A DNA stretch of 17,441 nucleotides from CAXXOK01 sp035353615 (lineage in GTDB: Bacteria; Bacillota; Clostridia; Christensenellales; Aristaeellaceae), in the NCBI GenBank assembly GCA_035353615.1, contig DAOPZY010000052.1, forward strand, positions 1-17,441, given 5' to 3'. The translations under genes were made by a program, and so were the position numbers. Positions 1 to 7,005 of the stretch are shown here, piece after piece. The notes beneath the pieces were generated by a model that was given only the letters and a program-made list of their open reading frames with translations, was not told the DNA's origin and made no database searches. Position 1 is the first letter of the stretch; each line of letters opens with the position of its first letter.

Positions 1-71
1 CCAATAAAGGGACTCGAACCCTTGACCTGCGGTTTACGAAACCGCTGCTCTACCAACTGAGCTATATTGGC
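1..71 (-). tRNA. tRNA-Thr (anticodon CGU), 3' end cut by window
   Basis: Read on the minus strand, the sequence folds as a full cloverleaf: acceptor GCCAATA, D-arm GCTC..GAGC, anticodon stem GCGGT/ACCGC around the loop TTCGTAA, variable AGGTC, and T-arm AAGGG-TTCGAGT-CCCTT, ending in TATTGG. The anticodon is CGT (plus-strand bases 36-38), reading the Thr codon ACG. The last acceptor base, the discriminator and any CCA lie outside the window. It is divergent from the genes that follow and has its own promoter. Confidence 0.95.
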
Positions 72-86
72 GTGTCAGCGTTAAAA

Positions 87-115
87 ATTATACCAAATGA
101 GGCCCTGTTTGTCCA
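87..115 (-). promoter_or_regulatory. Promoter of tRNA-Thr
   Basis: On the minus strand, TGGACA (110-115) and a perfect TATAAT (87-92) are separated by 17 bp. The -10 is preceded by TGG, giving an extended -10 (TGnTATAAT). The predicted start is near position 80, just upstream of the tRNA 5' end at 71. This is a strong housekeeping-type promoter, as expected for a stable RNA. Confidence 0.8.
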
Positions 116-341
116 GCGTTTTGTTTAAAAAGTTTGTGGGCCGTTCCGCAAAGCCAAACCGAGCATGTCCGGCGGTTCCGGTTGCATAGGGGCGAAAGCG
201 TTTTAACCTGCCTGTGCGGCGGCCCTGCCCTTTCGCCTCCGGGGCGCGGTCACCGTGGTCGCCGCTACGCGCCTTTCATGCAGGCGTTGGAAAGCGCCGG
301 CAAACCGTAGCGCGGCATACGCCCGCAATTTCACCCCGCCC

Positions 342-370
342 TTGATTTTCCCGCCCTGCTGTGTTACAAC
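342..370 (+). promoter_or_regulatory. Candidate promoter of the MATE-HAD pair
   Basis: TTGATT (342-347) and TACAAC (365-370) are separated by 17 bp; each box matches the consensus at 4 of 6 positions. Transcription would start near 377, about 35 bp before the ATG. It is the only reasonable candidate in the gap, but the boxes are modest. Confidence 0.4.
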
Positions 371-377
371 TTACACG

Positions 378-396
378 GCGGTGTTTTTTTTACCGC
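378..396 (+). promoter_or_regulatory. Leader hairpin with T8 loop
   Basis: GCGGT (378-382) can pair with ACCGC (392-396) around a loop of G plus eight Ts (384-391). If the promoter at 342-370 is right, this hairpin sits at the extreme 5' end of the transcript, just upstream of AGGAGG at 403-408. A five-pair stem is short, so its function is uncertain. Confidence 0.3.
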
Positions 397-412
397 ACCC
401 GTAGGAGGCACT

Positions 413-1819
413 ATGACCCGCGAGCAAACCCCGGAAGCCAAACTGCGTAAAATGATCGAAACCCCTATCCCCAAGCTGGTGCTGACGCTTTCCGCGCCGA
501 CGATTGTGAGCATGCTCATCTCCGCGCTGTATAACATGGCGGATACCTATTTTGTGGGCCTGATGGGCAACCCGAGCGCCACGGCGGCCGTGGGCGTGTG
601 TTTCCCGCTGATGGCCATTTTGCAGGCCGTGGGCTTCATGTTTGGGCACGGCTCCGGCAACTATATTTCCCGCGCGCTTGGCGCGAAGGATCATGAAAAC
701 GCCACGCGCATGTCCGCAACGGGCTTTTTTTCATCGTTGCTCAGCGGCGTGGTGATTATGGCGCTGGGGCTGGTATTTTTACAGCCGTTGGTCATGGGGC
801 TTGGCTCCACGGTTACCATGGCGCCCTTTGCGTTGGATTATGCGCGTTATATTCTCATCGGCTCCCCGTGGCTGGTCGCAAGCCTGGTGCTGAATAACCA
901 GCTGCGCTTTCAGGGCAACGCGTTTTTTGCGATGATCGGGGTGGTTGTGGGCACGGTGATCAACATCGCGCTGGACCCGCTGTTCATCTTTGCATTGGGG
1001 ATGGGGGTCGGCGGCGCCGCGCTGGCGACGATCCTCAGCCAACTGGTCAGCTTCTGCCTGCTGCTGTTGGGCACCCGGCAGGGCGGGAACATCCGCATCC
1101 GGTTTAACCAGTTTACGCCCAGCCGGGTGATGTTCAGGGAGATTTTCCGCGGCGGGGTGCCGTCGCTTCTGCGGCAGGGGTTGGCCAGCCTTGCGACCGT
1201 CGCGCTCAATTTTGCGGCGGGCGGGTTTGGCGACACGGCCGTGGCGGCCATCAGCATCGTCACCCGCGTAATGCAGTTTGCCGTGTCTGCGGTGATTGGG
1301 TTTGGGCAAGGCTTTCAGCCGATCTGCGGCTTTAATTACGGCGCAAAGCGGTACGATCGCGTTCGCGGCTCATTCTGGTTCTCGGTCAAGCTTTCGTTTG
1401 GCGTGCTGTTGGGCGCGGCGCTCATTGGGCTATTGTTCGCGCCCGGCATTGTGGAGGTTTTTCTGCGCGGCAACGCGGAGGTTACGCGCATCGGCGCGCT
1501 GTCGCTGCGGTTGCAGTGCATTACCCTGCCCCTGACCGGGTTTCTGATCCTCAGCAACATGATGCTGCAAACCATGGGCATGGCCCGGGAGGCTTCGCTG
1601 GTGGCGGTGTCGCGGCAAGGGCTGTTCTTCCTGCCCGCCATCTTTCTGCTGCCGCCGCTGCTGGGGCTGTTCGGGGTTCAGCTGTCGCAACCCGTGTCCG
1701 ACCTGTGCTCGCTGGCCATGACGGCGCCGCTGACCCTGCGGGTGCTGAAGGACCTGAAACGAAAGGAGGCGCGGCTTGCCGTTGAAGGCGATGCCGCACA
1801 TGCGCATGTACCAGTATGA
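413..1819 (+). CDS. MATE family multidrug efflux transporter
   Basis: This is a 468-residue polytopic membrane protein of normal length for the MATE (multidrug and toxic compound extrusion) family, which exports cationic drugs or metabolites in exchange for Na+ or H+. The sequence opens with a short hydrophilic segment and then about twelve hydrophobic helices in two halves. Family-typical stretches are visible: PTIVSMLISALYNMADTYFVG in helix 1-2, the LDPLFIF motif near residue 190 and GFNYGAKRYDRV after the middle loop. The last 25 residues are charged and cytoplasmic. AGGAGG (403-408) sits 4 nt before the ATG. The 3' end overlaps the next gene by 44 bp, so the two are probably cotranscribed and translationally coupled. 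It resembles clostridial MepA-like pumps more than Wzx-type flippases. The substrate cannot be told from the sequence. Confidence 0.9.
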   Translation: MTREQTPEAKLRKMIETPIPKLVLTLSAPTIVSMLISALYNMADTYFVGLMGNPSATAAVGVCFPLMAILQAVGFMFGHGSGNYISRALGAKDHENATRMSATGFFSSLLSGVVIMALGLVFLQPLVMGLGSTVTMAPFALDYARYILIGSPWLVASLVLNNQLRFQGNAFFAMIGVVVGTVINIALDPLFIFALGMGVGGAALATILSQLVSFCLLLLGTRQGGNIRIRFNQFTPSRVMFREIFRGGVPSLLRQGLASLATVALNFAAGGFGDTAVAAISIVTRVMQFAVSAVIGFGQGFQPICGFNYGAKRYDRVRGSFWFSVKLSFGVLLGAALIGLLFAPGIVEVFLRGNAEVTRIGALSLRLQCITLPLTGFLILSNMMLQTMGMAREASLVAVSRQGLFFLPAIFLLPPLLGLFGVQLSQPVSDLCSLAMTAPLTLRVLKDLKRKEARLAVEGDAAHAHVPV

Positions 1820-2477
1820 CGCGGTGCTGTTCGATCTGGACGGAACCCTGCTCAACACGCTGGAGGATTTGACCAACGCGGTAAACCATACGCTTCGCAG
1901 CTTTGGATACCCCCCGCGAACCCTTGGGGAGGTGCGCGCCTTTGTGGGCAACGGCATTCGCAAGCTGATAGAGCGCGCTCTGCCGGGCGGTGCGGCCGAT
2001 CCGTACATGGAAGCCGCGCTCACGGAGTTTAAGCGCTACTATACGGGCCATTGCAACGTGCGCACCCGACCATACGAGGGCGTGACGGACGCGATGTCCG
2101 CGCTGGCTGAGGCGGGCATTAAACTGGCCGTTGTTTCCAATAAAAATGACGAAGCCGTGCGCGCGCTGTCGCGGGCTTATTTTGGCAGCCTTGTTACGGT
2201 GGCGGTCGGCGGTCGGGAAGGCGTTTCCCGCAAACCCGCGCCCGATATGCCCATGCTCGCGCTTGAAGCGCTGGGGGCCACGCCGGAGCGTTCCCTGTTT
2301 GTGGGGGATAGCGATGTGGATCGGCAAACGGCTCTGAACACGGGGATGGATTGCATGCTGGTCACTTGGGGCTTCCGCGACCGGGAAATGCTCGCCGCGC
2401 TTGCTCCGCGTTTTCTGGTGGATGACGCGGCGGAAATGCCCGCCCTGATCCTTCAGGGGCTGGATGAGGAACCGTGA
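1776..2477 (+). CDS. HAD-superfamily phosphatase (phosphoglycolate phosphatase-like)
   Basis: This 233-residue soluble hydrolase has all four HAD motifs: the nucleophile motif DLDGT with Asp20 and Asp22, Ser121 in VVSNKND, Lys153 in SRKPAP, and the metal-binding GDSDVD (Asp178, Asp182). A helical cap of the Gph/PGP type lies between motifs I and II. Such enzymes hydrolyse small phosphate monoesters; phosphoglycolate or a sugar phosphate is likely, but the true substrate is unknown. The start is the TTG at 1776, because AAGGAGG (1763-1769) lies 6 nt upstream. In-frame ATGs at 1791, 1800 and 1806 have no such site. This start puts 44 bp inside the MATE gene, which argues for coupling. Confidence 0.88.
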   Translation: MPLKAMPHMRMYQYDAVLFDLDGTLLNTLEDLTNAVNHTLRSFGYPPRTLGEVRAFVGNGIRKLIERALPGGAADPYMEAALTEFKRYYTGHCNVRTRPYEGVTDAMSALAEAGIKLAVVSNKNDEAVRALSRAYFGSLVTVAVGGREGVSRKPAPDMPMLALEALGATPERSLFVGDSDVDRQTALNTGMDCMLVTWGFRDREMLAALAPRFLVDDAAEMPALILQGLDEEP

Positions 2478-2954
2478 CGGCCTGAAACGCGGGCGGTTGG
2501 AAGCGGGCGGTCACGCTCGCATGCTCCTTGTTGCCTTCCGTCAGGTTGCCTATGCGCGGCGGTCACCGCACGCATGCTCCTGATTGCCACCGGGCAGGCT
2601 GCCTATGCGCGGCGGTCATGCACGCATGGTTCAATGCCGTGCGCCGGTCAGGTTGTTCAAGCGCGGCGGTCGCGCCCGCATGCTTCTACGCAGCCACCGG
2701 GCAGGCTGACTCCGCGCCGCCCACCAGTTTCAGCGTTGGAACACATACCCCCAAAGCAACAAGCGCGCTCCCTTGCCTCAAATCAAACGCTGTTGGACCG
2801 TAATACCCGCGCGATTTGCATCCGCGTTGATAGCCTCATAGCCTTTGTTTCTTGATTGCCGCTACGCCTGGTTGGCCTTGATTCGCCCAGCAGACCAACG
2901 AGCTGTCCGCAAAGCAAAGCCGTACGCCATGCCTGCATAAGGAGGGATTGCCCC
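2478..2954. other. Gene-free gap with tandem repeats
   Basis: This 477-bp gap separates the HAD gene from the yfbR-like gene. Its first half is the 53-bp tandem array described separately. The second half (2733-2938) is non-repetitive, and I see no convincing promoter or terminator in it; TTGATA at about 2827 has no good -10 partner. Open frames across it lack ribosome binding sites and I take them to be chance. The ribosome binding site of the next gene lies at 2939-2946. Confidence 0.6.
2489..2732. repeat. Degenerate ~53-bp tandem repeat array
   Basis: Three clear head-to-tail units begin with CAGG(T/C)TG at 2542, 2595 and 2649 and are 53, 54 and 53 bp long. Each carries GCGCGGCGGTC about 13 bases in, followed by a GCATG-containing stretch. 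Units 2 and 4 end in CCACCGGG. A more degenerate unit (about 2489-2541) precedes them and a partial one (2702 to about 2732) follows. The units touch without spacers, so this is not a CRISPR array. Its role is unknown. Confidence 0.75.
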
Positions 2955-3536
2955 GTGAACCCGTTTTTTGCCTATCTGAACCGGTTGAAGCTGATCCGCC
3001 GTTGGGGCCTGATGCGCAATACCGTGCCGGAAAACGATATGGAACACAGCATGCAGTGCGCCGTGATTGCGCACGGGCTAGCCGTGCTGGCCAAGGAACG
3101 CCACGGGCGCGACATCAACCCGGAGCGCGTGCTCTCGCTTGCGTTGTATCACGATGTGGGCGAGGTGATCACCGGCGATCTGCCAACGCCCGTTAAATAC
3201 AAAAACCCGGAAATCAAGCAGGCCTATAAGAGCATCGAGGCGCTGGCAAGCGAACAGCTTCTGTCCATGCTGCCGGAAGATCTCCGCCTGGCCTACCGCG
3301 ACTATCTCCGGCCGGACGAAACCGCCTACGAGTGGAAGCTGGTCAAGGCGGCGGATCGGATTTGCGCGTATATCAAGTGCATTGAGGAGCAAAATCTGGG
3401 CAACCGGGAGTTTGACCAGGCCAAGCAGCTGGTGATGGATTCCATCCGGGATAACGCGCTGCCGGAGGTTGCGGAATTTATGGTAGAGTTTGTGCCAAGC
3501 TTTGAACTGTCGCTGGATCAGCTGAGCCGCCTGTAA
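2955..3536 (+). CDS. yfbR: YfbR-like HD-domain 5'-deoxynucleotidase
   Basis: This 193-residue HD-superfamily phosphohydrolase is very close in pattern to E. coli YfbR (199 residues), which removes 5'-phosphate from deoxyribonucleoside monophosphates and so helps balance dNTP precursors. The family landmarks are all present: FFAYLNRLKLIRRWGLMRN at the N-terminus, His31 in MEHS, His66-Asp67 in YHDVGE, the GDLPTPVKY segment, Asp134 in KAADRICAYIK, and the C-terminal FVPSFELSLDQLS. These correspond to the metal-binding and catalytic His/His-Asp/Asp set. The start is GTG at 2955, 8 nt after AAGGAGGG (2939-2946). A longer reading frame upstream lacks a ribosome binding site. It stands alone between two gaps, with a weak CCGCG/CGCGG hairpin just after the stop (3542-3558). 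Confidence 0.92.
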   Translation: MNPFFAYLNRLKLIRRWGLMRNTVPENDMEHSMQCAVIAHGLAVLAKERHGRDINPERVLSLALYHDVGEVITGDLPTPVKYKNPEIKQAYKSIEALASEQLLSMLPEDLRLAYRDYLRPDETAYEWKLVKAADRICAYIKCIEEQNLGNREFDQAKQLVMDSIRDNALPEVAEFMVEFVPSFELSLDQLSRL

Positions 3537-3587
3537 CCCCACCGCGTCCGGCTCGCGGCTGTTTGACCCCATGACCGGGAGGGCTGA

Positions 3588-3746
3588 ATGGTTTACTGTG
3601 CCTGCGCGGCAACGCCGCCCGGTACCATCGGCCCCGTAACGTTTGCGCAGATGGTTTGCCCACGCCCGCGCGGCGGTGCCTATCGTGAAAAACCCGAACG
3701 CGCAGCAAACGGGTCGCCTGCCAGCGCGATCATACCCCCAGCGTAA
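3588..3746 (+). CDS. Possible 52-residue small ORF
   Basis: An ATG at 3588 follows GGGAGGG (3577-3583) with a 4-nt gap and opens a 52-codon frame ending in TAA at 3744-3746. It is rich in Pro, Ala and Cys near the N-terminus, has no membrane segment, and I recognise no family. It lies in the gap between the yfbR-like and GNAT genes. The ribosome binding site is the only evidence that it is translated; it may be leader sequence or chance. Confidence 0.2.
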   Translation: MVYCACAATPPGTIGPVTFAQMVCPRPRGGAYREKPERAANGSPASAIIPPA

Positions 3747-3804
3747 AACCTGCGGCTTTTCGTCGGCGAACGCGCCGCGCAATCAAATAACGGGAGGGAT
3801 TGCT

Positions 3805-4287
3805 TTGCCGGATTCGCTCTGCTTTGTGGCCCGCGACCCTGCGCATCCCGACGCGGCCCTCTTGCTTAACGAGCTGAGCGGGGAATTGGCGCGGATTACC
3901 GGCTGCGATGGCCGCGCCTCCTTCCGTACAGAGGATGTGCGCGGCGCGGATGCGGTATTTCTGGTTGGCTACCGGGGCGCTTCGCCGGTGGCGTGCGGCG
4001 GATTTCGCGCCTTGACGCCCGACGTGGCTGAGGTGAAGCGCGTTTACACACGCGAGCATGGCACAGGCCAAGCCTTGCTGCAAGCGTTGGAAAAAATGGC
4101 GGCTTGCAAAGGGTATGCTCGCCTTGTGTGTGAAACCCGCCGCGTCAATCGGCGGGCTGTAGCATTTTACTTGCGCGCTGGTTGGCGCGAAACAACGCCG
4201 TATGGTTCGTACGTGGGCCGCCCGGAGGCGATTTGCTTTGAAAAGCTGCTGGCCGCGACGCCGGTAACCCACTATGGGGCACTGTAA
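3805..4287 (+). CDS. GNAT family N-acetyltransferase
   Basis: This 160-residue protein has the GNAT fold signature. The acetyl-CoA pyrophosphate-binding motif A is VKRVYTREHGTGQALL (residues 78-92, R-x-x-G-x-G form). Motif B follows, with Asn115, AVAFYLRAGW (118-127) and a Tyr133 region. It transfers an acetyl group from acetyl-CoA to an amine; the substrate cannot be predicted. The start is TTG at 3805 with GGGAGGG (3792-3798) 6 nt upstream. The frame stays open further upstream to 3643, but nothing there has a ribosome binding site or GNAT-like sequence. It is followed after 12 bp by a small gene whose ribosome binding site overlaps this stop codon, so the two are likely cotranscribed. Confidence 0.85.
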   Translation: MPDSLCFVARDPAHPDAALLLNELSGELARITGCDGRASFRTEDVRGADAVFLVGYRGASPVACGGFRALTPDVAEVKRVYTREHGTGQALLQALEKMAACKGYARLVCETRRVNRRAVAFYLRAGWRETTPYGSYVGRPEAICFEKLLAATPVTHYGAL

Positions 4288-4299
4288 GGAGGGTTATCA

Positions 4300-4587
4300 A
4301 TGCCGCGAATGACACGCGCCCTGTCCGGAGAAAACCGGTACTCGCTGGATGGGTCGCGCATTGAAAAATGCGCGGATGGCTGGCATGGCGAGGCTGTAGA
4401 TCGGCTGGCTGCGTTTGAAAACATGCAGGAAGCGCTGATACAGCGCCTCCATGAGATACCCGGAGAACTGGATGCTCTCAAAGCGCAGGGAAAGGAAAAG
4501 ACCGTCACGTTTCGGGAGCTTGCCGCGCAAAAAATGCTGTACCGTCAATGGCTGGATATGGCGCAGGAGTACGGCGTAACCGAATGA
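4300..4587 (+). CDS. Small hypothetical protein, phage-type sequence feel
   Basis: This 95-residue, highly charged protein has no signal peptide or membrane segment. AAGGAGGG (4286-4293) lies 6 nt before the ATG and includes the TAA of the GNAT gene, so the pair is tightly coupled. The middle (about residues 33-66) is probably alpha-helical with heptad-like spacing, and VDRLAAFENM resembles a DRLAAYEDTGL-like string common in small proteins of Firmicutes prophages. The C-terminal part, TVTFRELAAQKMLYRQWLDM, also reads like those proteins. This resemblance is from memory and no domain name is claimed. Function unknown; no other phage gene is nearby. Confidence 0.65.
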   Translation: MPRMTRALSGENRYSLDGSRIEKCADGWHGEAVDRLAAFENMQEALIQRLHEIPGELDALKAQGKEKTVTFRELAAQKMLYRQWLDMAQEYGVTE

Positions 4588-4829
4588 CCTAATCCCCCAA
4601 GGCTTACGCCTGCGTATCGGTCGGTTACGGCGGGCGATGGGCTTTGATAGCCGGGCAAGTTCGGGCTGGGGCGGCTAGCCGGGTTTTTAACAGCGCCGCG
4701 TAGCTACCGATTGTTTTCCGACGATTTCCTGCCGGTTTGGGGTTGCCGGGGCTTTTACTGTTTGATGGCGTTATGCTTGGGGTCTGTGCGGCCGTTTGCC
4801 GAATCAATCATGTTGGGAGTGAGCAAACC

Positions 4830-5939
4830 ATGGACTACCGTTACGATTATCTGGTGGTGGGGGCGGGCCTGTACGGGGCCGTGTTTGCCCGGGAAATGAC
4901 GGACCTTGGCAATCGCTGTCTGGTGTTGGAAAAACGGCGGCATATCGGCGGCAATGTCTACACCGAGGAGGTGGAGGGCATTCAGGTGCACCGCTACGGC
5001 GCGCACATTTTCCACACCGGGCTTGCGGAGGTGTGGCAGTATGTGAACCGTTTTGCCGCGTTCAACCGCTACACAAACGCGCCCATCGCCAACTATCACG
5101 GTGAAATATACAATCTTCCTTTTAATATGAACACCTTTAACCGGATGTGGGGCGTGATTACCCCGGAGGAGGCTCAGCGCAAAATTGAGGCGCAGCGCGC
5201 GGCCTCGCAGGTGGAAACGCCCGCGAATTTGGAGGAACAAGCCATTCGGCTGGTGGGTGTGGATATTTATGAAAAGCTGATCCGGGGCTACACCCAAAAG
5301 CAGTGGGGTCGCCCGTGTGCGGAGCTTCCGGCGTTCATCATCCGGCGGTTGCCGGTGCGTTTCACCTATGACAATAACTATTTTAATGATCCGTATCAGG
5401 GCATTCCGGTCGGCGGCTACACTGCGCTGGTGGCCCGCTTGCTGGAAGGGGTCGAGGTGCGCCTTGAAACCGATTATCTGGCGGATCAGCCCGAATGGGA
5501 TCAACTCGCGGCAACTGTCGTGTATACCGGCCCGCTGGATGCGTATTTCGGCTACCGTTTTGGCCCCCTCGCCTACCGCAGCCTGCGCTTTGAAACCGAA
5601 ACCCTGCCCATGCAAAACTATCAGGGCAACGCGGTGGTCAACTATACCGACGCGGAAACCCCGTACACTCGGATTATCGAGCACAAGCATTTTGAGTTTG
5701 GCGCCCAGCCTTCCACGGTCATCAGCCGGGAATACAGCGTGGAATGGAAACCCGGCGACGAGCCGTACTACCCGGTGAACGACGAAGCCAACAACGCGCT
5801 GTACCGGCGTTACGCGGCCCTGATGCAGCAAAACCCCCGGGTGCTGTGCGGAGGGCGGCTGGCGGATTACCAGTACTACGATATGGATAAAACCATCGCG
5901 GCGGCCCTGCGCAAGGTAAAGGAGCTTACAAACGCATGA
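4830..5939 (+). CDS. glf: UDP-galactopyranose mutase
   Basis: This 369-residue flavoenzyme interconverts UDP-galactopyranose and UDP-galactofuranose in the cytoplasm, giving the Galf donor for surface glycans. The length is typical for bacterial Glf. Visible motifs are the FAD-binding VVGAGLYG (residues 9-16) with a Glu-Lys-Arg end to strand 2 (LVLEKRRHIGGN), HRYGAHIFHT, the substrate-region signature QKQWGRP..ELP..IIRRLPVRFTYD, YFNDPYQGIPVGGYT, and the C-terminal FAD motif GGRLADYQYYDMDKTI. The start is ATG 4830 with GGGAG (4815-4819) upstream; an in-frame start at 4737 adds 31 non-homologous residues and has no ribosome binding site. The upstream 242 bp (4588-4829) contain no clear promoter, only a weak GC hairpin followed by TTTTT near 4671-4688. 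It overlaps the next gene by 4 bp (ATGA). Confidence 0.95.
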   Translation: MDYRYDYLVVGAGLYGAVFAREMTDLGNRCLVLEKRRHIGGNVYTEEVEGIQVHRYGAHIFHTGLAEVWQYVNRFAAFNRYTNAPIANYHGEIYNLPFNMNTFNRMWGVITPEEAQRKIEAQRAASQVETPANLEEQAIRLVGVDIYEKLIRGYTQKQWGRPCAELPAFIIRRLPVRFTYDNNYFNDPYQGIPVGGYTALVARLLEGVEVRLETDYLADQPEWDQLAATVVYTGPLDAYFGYRFGPLAYRSLRFETETLPMQNYQGNAVVNYTDAETPYTRIIEHKHFEFGAQPSTVISREYSVEWKPGDEPYYPVNDEANNALYRRYAALMQQNPRVLCGGRLADYQYYDMDKTIAAALRKVKELTNA

Positions 5940-6691
5940 AGAATATCCGGATTCTGGTCGCAACGCACAAGCCGTACTGGATGCCCGCCGATCCGATGTA
6001 CCTGCCGCTGCATGTGGGCCGCGCCGGCAAGCCGGACCTCGGCTTTGCGGGCGACGATACTGGGGAAAATATCTCCGCGAAAAACAGCCACTACTGCGAG
6101 CTGACGGGTATTTACTGGGCGTGGAAAAACCTGAATGCGGACTATATCGGCATTGCGCATTACCGCAGGCACTTTGCCACCCGCAGCCATTTCGGCAACC
6201 GGCGAGGGCGCATCCTCACGCAGGCGCGGCTGGAATCCTGGCTGGAACGCTGCGACGTGCTTGTGCCCAAGCCGCGCCATTACTATGTGGAAACCAACTG
6301 GAGCCAGTACGCCCATGCCCACCACGAGGCGGACCTCGCGGCCACCCGGGCCGTACTGGGGGAACTCTGCCCCCAAGCCTTGCCCGCCTTTGACGCGAGC
6401 ATGCAAAAGCGCGGCGGCCACCGCTTCAATATGTTCATTATGCGGCGGGATCGCTTTAACGATTACTGCGGATGGCTTTTCCCCATCCTGTTTGCGCTGG
6501 AACAACGGCTGGACCTGACCGGTTATTCGGCAAACGACGCGCGCGTGTTCGGCTTTGTCAGCGAGCGCCTTTTGGATGTGTGGCTTGACACGACGCGCAC
6601 ACCCTACCGGGAAATCCCCTACGTGTTTACGGAAAACCAGCACTGGCTTTCAAAAGGCTGGCGTTTCCTGAAGCGCAAATGGAAGGCGTAA
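5936..6691 (+). CDS. DUF4422 putative glycosyltransferase
   Basis: This 251-residue protein carries the DUF4422 signature often found in capsule and exopolysaccharide loci beside glf: ATHKPYWMPADPMYLPLHVG at the N-terminus, NSHYCELTGIYWAWKN (about 49-64), YIGIAHYRRHF, and later the GGHRFNMFIMRRDRFNDYC region and YSANDARVFGFVSERLL. The family is regarded as glycosyltransferase-like, but its reaction is not well established as far as I know. There is no membrane helix; a basic C-terminal tail (KGWRFLKRKWKA) could touch the membrane. The ATG overlaps the glf stop (ATGA), with AAAGGAG (5918-5924) inside the glf end, so the two are cotranslated. The pairing suggests it may add or extend Galf residues (inference). 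Confidence 0.8.
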   Translation: MKNIRILVATHKPYWMPADPMYLPLHVGRAGKPDLGFAGDDTGENISAKNSHYCELTGIYWAWKNLNADYIGIAHYRRHFATRSHFGNRRGRILTQARLESWLERCDVLVPKPRHYYVETNWSQYAHAHHEADLAATRAVLGELCPQALPAFDASMQKRGGHRFNMFIMRRDRFNDYCGWLFPILFALEQRLDLTGYSANDARVFGFVSERLLDVWLDTTRTPYREIPYVFTENQHWLSKGWRFLKRKWKA

Positions 6692-6728
6692 GTTGACGGG
6701 GCGCGGGTTTTCAAGCGTCGCGTGCGGC

Positions 6729-6754
6729 CCGCGCTGTATTGGCGCGGTATTTTT
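6729..6754 (+). terminator. Intrinsic terminator after glf-DUF4422
   Basis: CCGCGC (6729-6734) pairs perfectly with GCGCGG (6742-6747) around a 7-nt loop, and is followed at once by TATTTTT (6748-6754). It lies 38 bp after the DUF4422 stop and well before the strong promoter at 6914, so it fits the end of one transcription unit. Confidence 0.6.
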
Positions 6755-6913
6755 CCAATTCATTACCATTTTTCCGGCGAAAATCTGCGCGGGGCCGCAT
6801 GGGGCGCGTTTGGACAAACCCGTTGCGCAGCGCTGTTTTTGCTTCCGACGGGCCATGACGGAAACCCTCCGCAGGCGCATTGCGGCGGGTTACGCCCGTT
6901 CCTGCCGCAAAGC

Positions 6914-6942
6914 TTGACAAGCAACGCCGAAGACCCTATAAT
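6914..6942 (+). promoter_or_regulatory. Perfect-consensus housekeeping promoter
   Basis: TTGACA (6914-6919) and TATAAT (6937-6942) match the sigma-70/sigma-A consensus at all 12 positions with the ideal 17-bp spacer. Transcription would begin near 6949 and read the GT4, ugd, fusion and manC genes. No obvious operator palindrome overlaps it, so strong constitutive transcription is likely. Confidence 0.9.
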
Positions 6943-7005
6943 TTTCTGGAAGATGGCATTACTTGCCCATTTTTGAATAACCGGCCGAGGAAGGATGGGT
7001 TTGTG

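Larger units (their letters stand above)
72..412. other. Gene-free divergent intergenic region
   Basis: This 341-bp gap lies between the tRNA gene and the MATE gene. It holds the tRNA promoter at its left end and a candidate MATE promoter and leader hairpin at its right end. The middle (about 120-340) is GC-rich, has no ORF with a ribosome binding site on either strand, and shows no recognisable RNA motif. The segment near 250-265 has a GCGCGGTCACCG-like string that resembles the core of the tandem repeats at 2489-2732, but this may be coincidence in GC-rich sequence. Confidence 0.6.
6692..7002. other. Intergenic region between two transcription units
   Basis: This 311-bp gap holds the terminator at 6729-6754, the promoter at 6914-6942, and a leader of about 55 nt with AGGAAGGA at 6988-6995. 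Between 6755 and 6913 I see no gene or recognised RNA motif. Open frames on both strands lack ribosome binding sites. Confidence 0.6.

Noticed and set aside
413..1819. MATE gene as the Wzx-type flippase of the glycan locus
   Set aside because: Its sequence fits drug-efflux MATE proteins; it is over 3 kb from glf, and unrelated genes and gaps lie between.
2489..2732. CRISPR array
   Set aside because: The units are contiguous and degenerate, there are no unique spacers of constant length, and no cas genes are present.
4737..4829. 31-codon upstream extension of glf
   Set aside because: There is no ribosome binding site, and typical Glf N-termini begin just before the FAD motif, as with ATG 4830.
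4755..5963. 402-codon minus-strand frame opposite glf
   Set aside because: It is the antisense shadow of glf with no ribosome binding site or recognisable motif.
6880..7005. 42-codon upstream extension of the GT4 gene
   Set aside because: It would run through the perfect promoter at 6914-6942 and lacks a ribosome binding site; GT4 homology starts at 7006.
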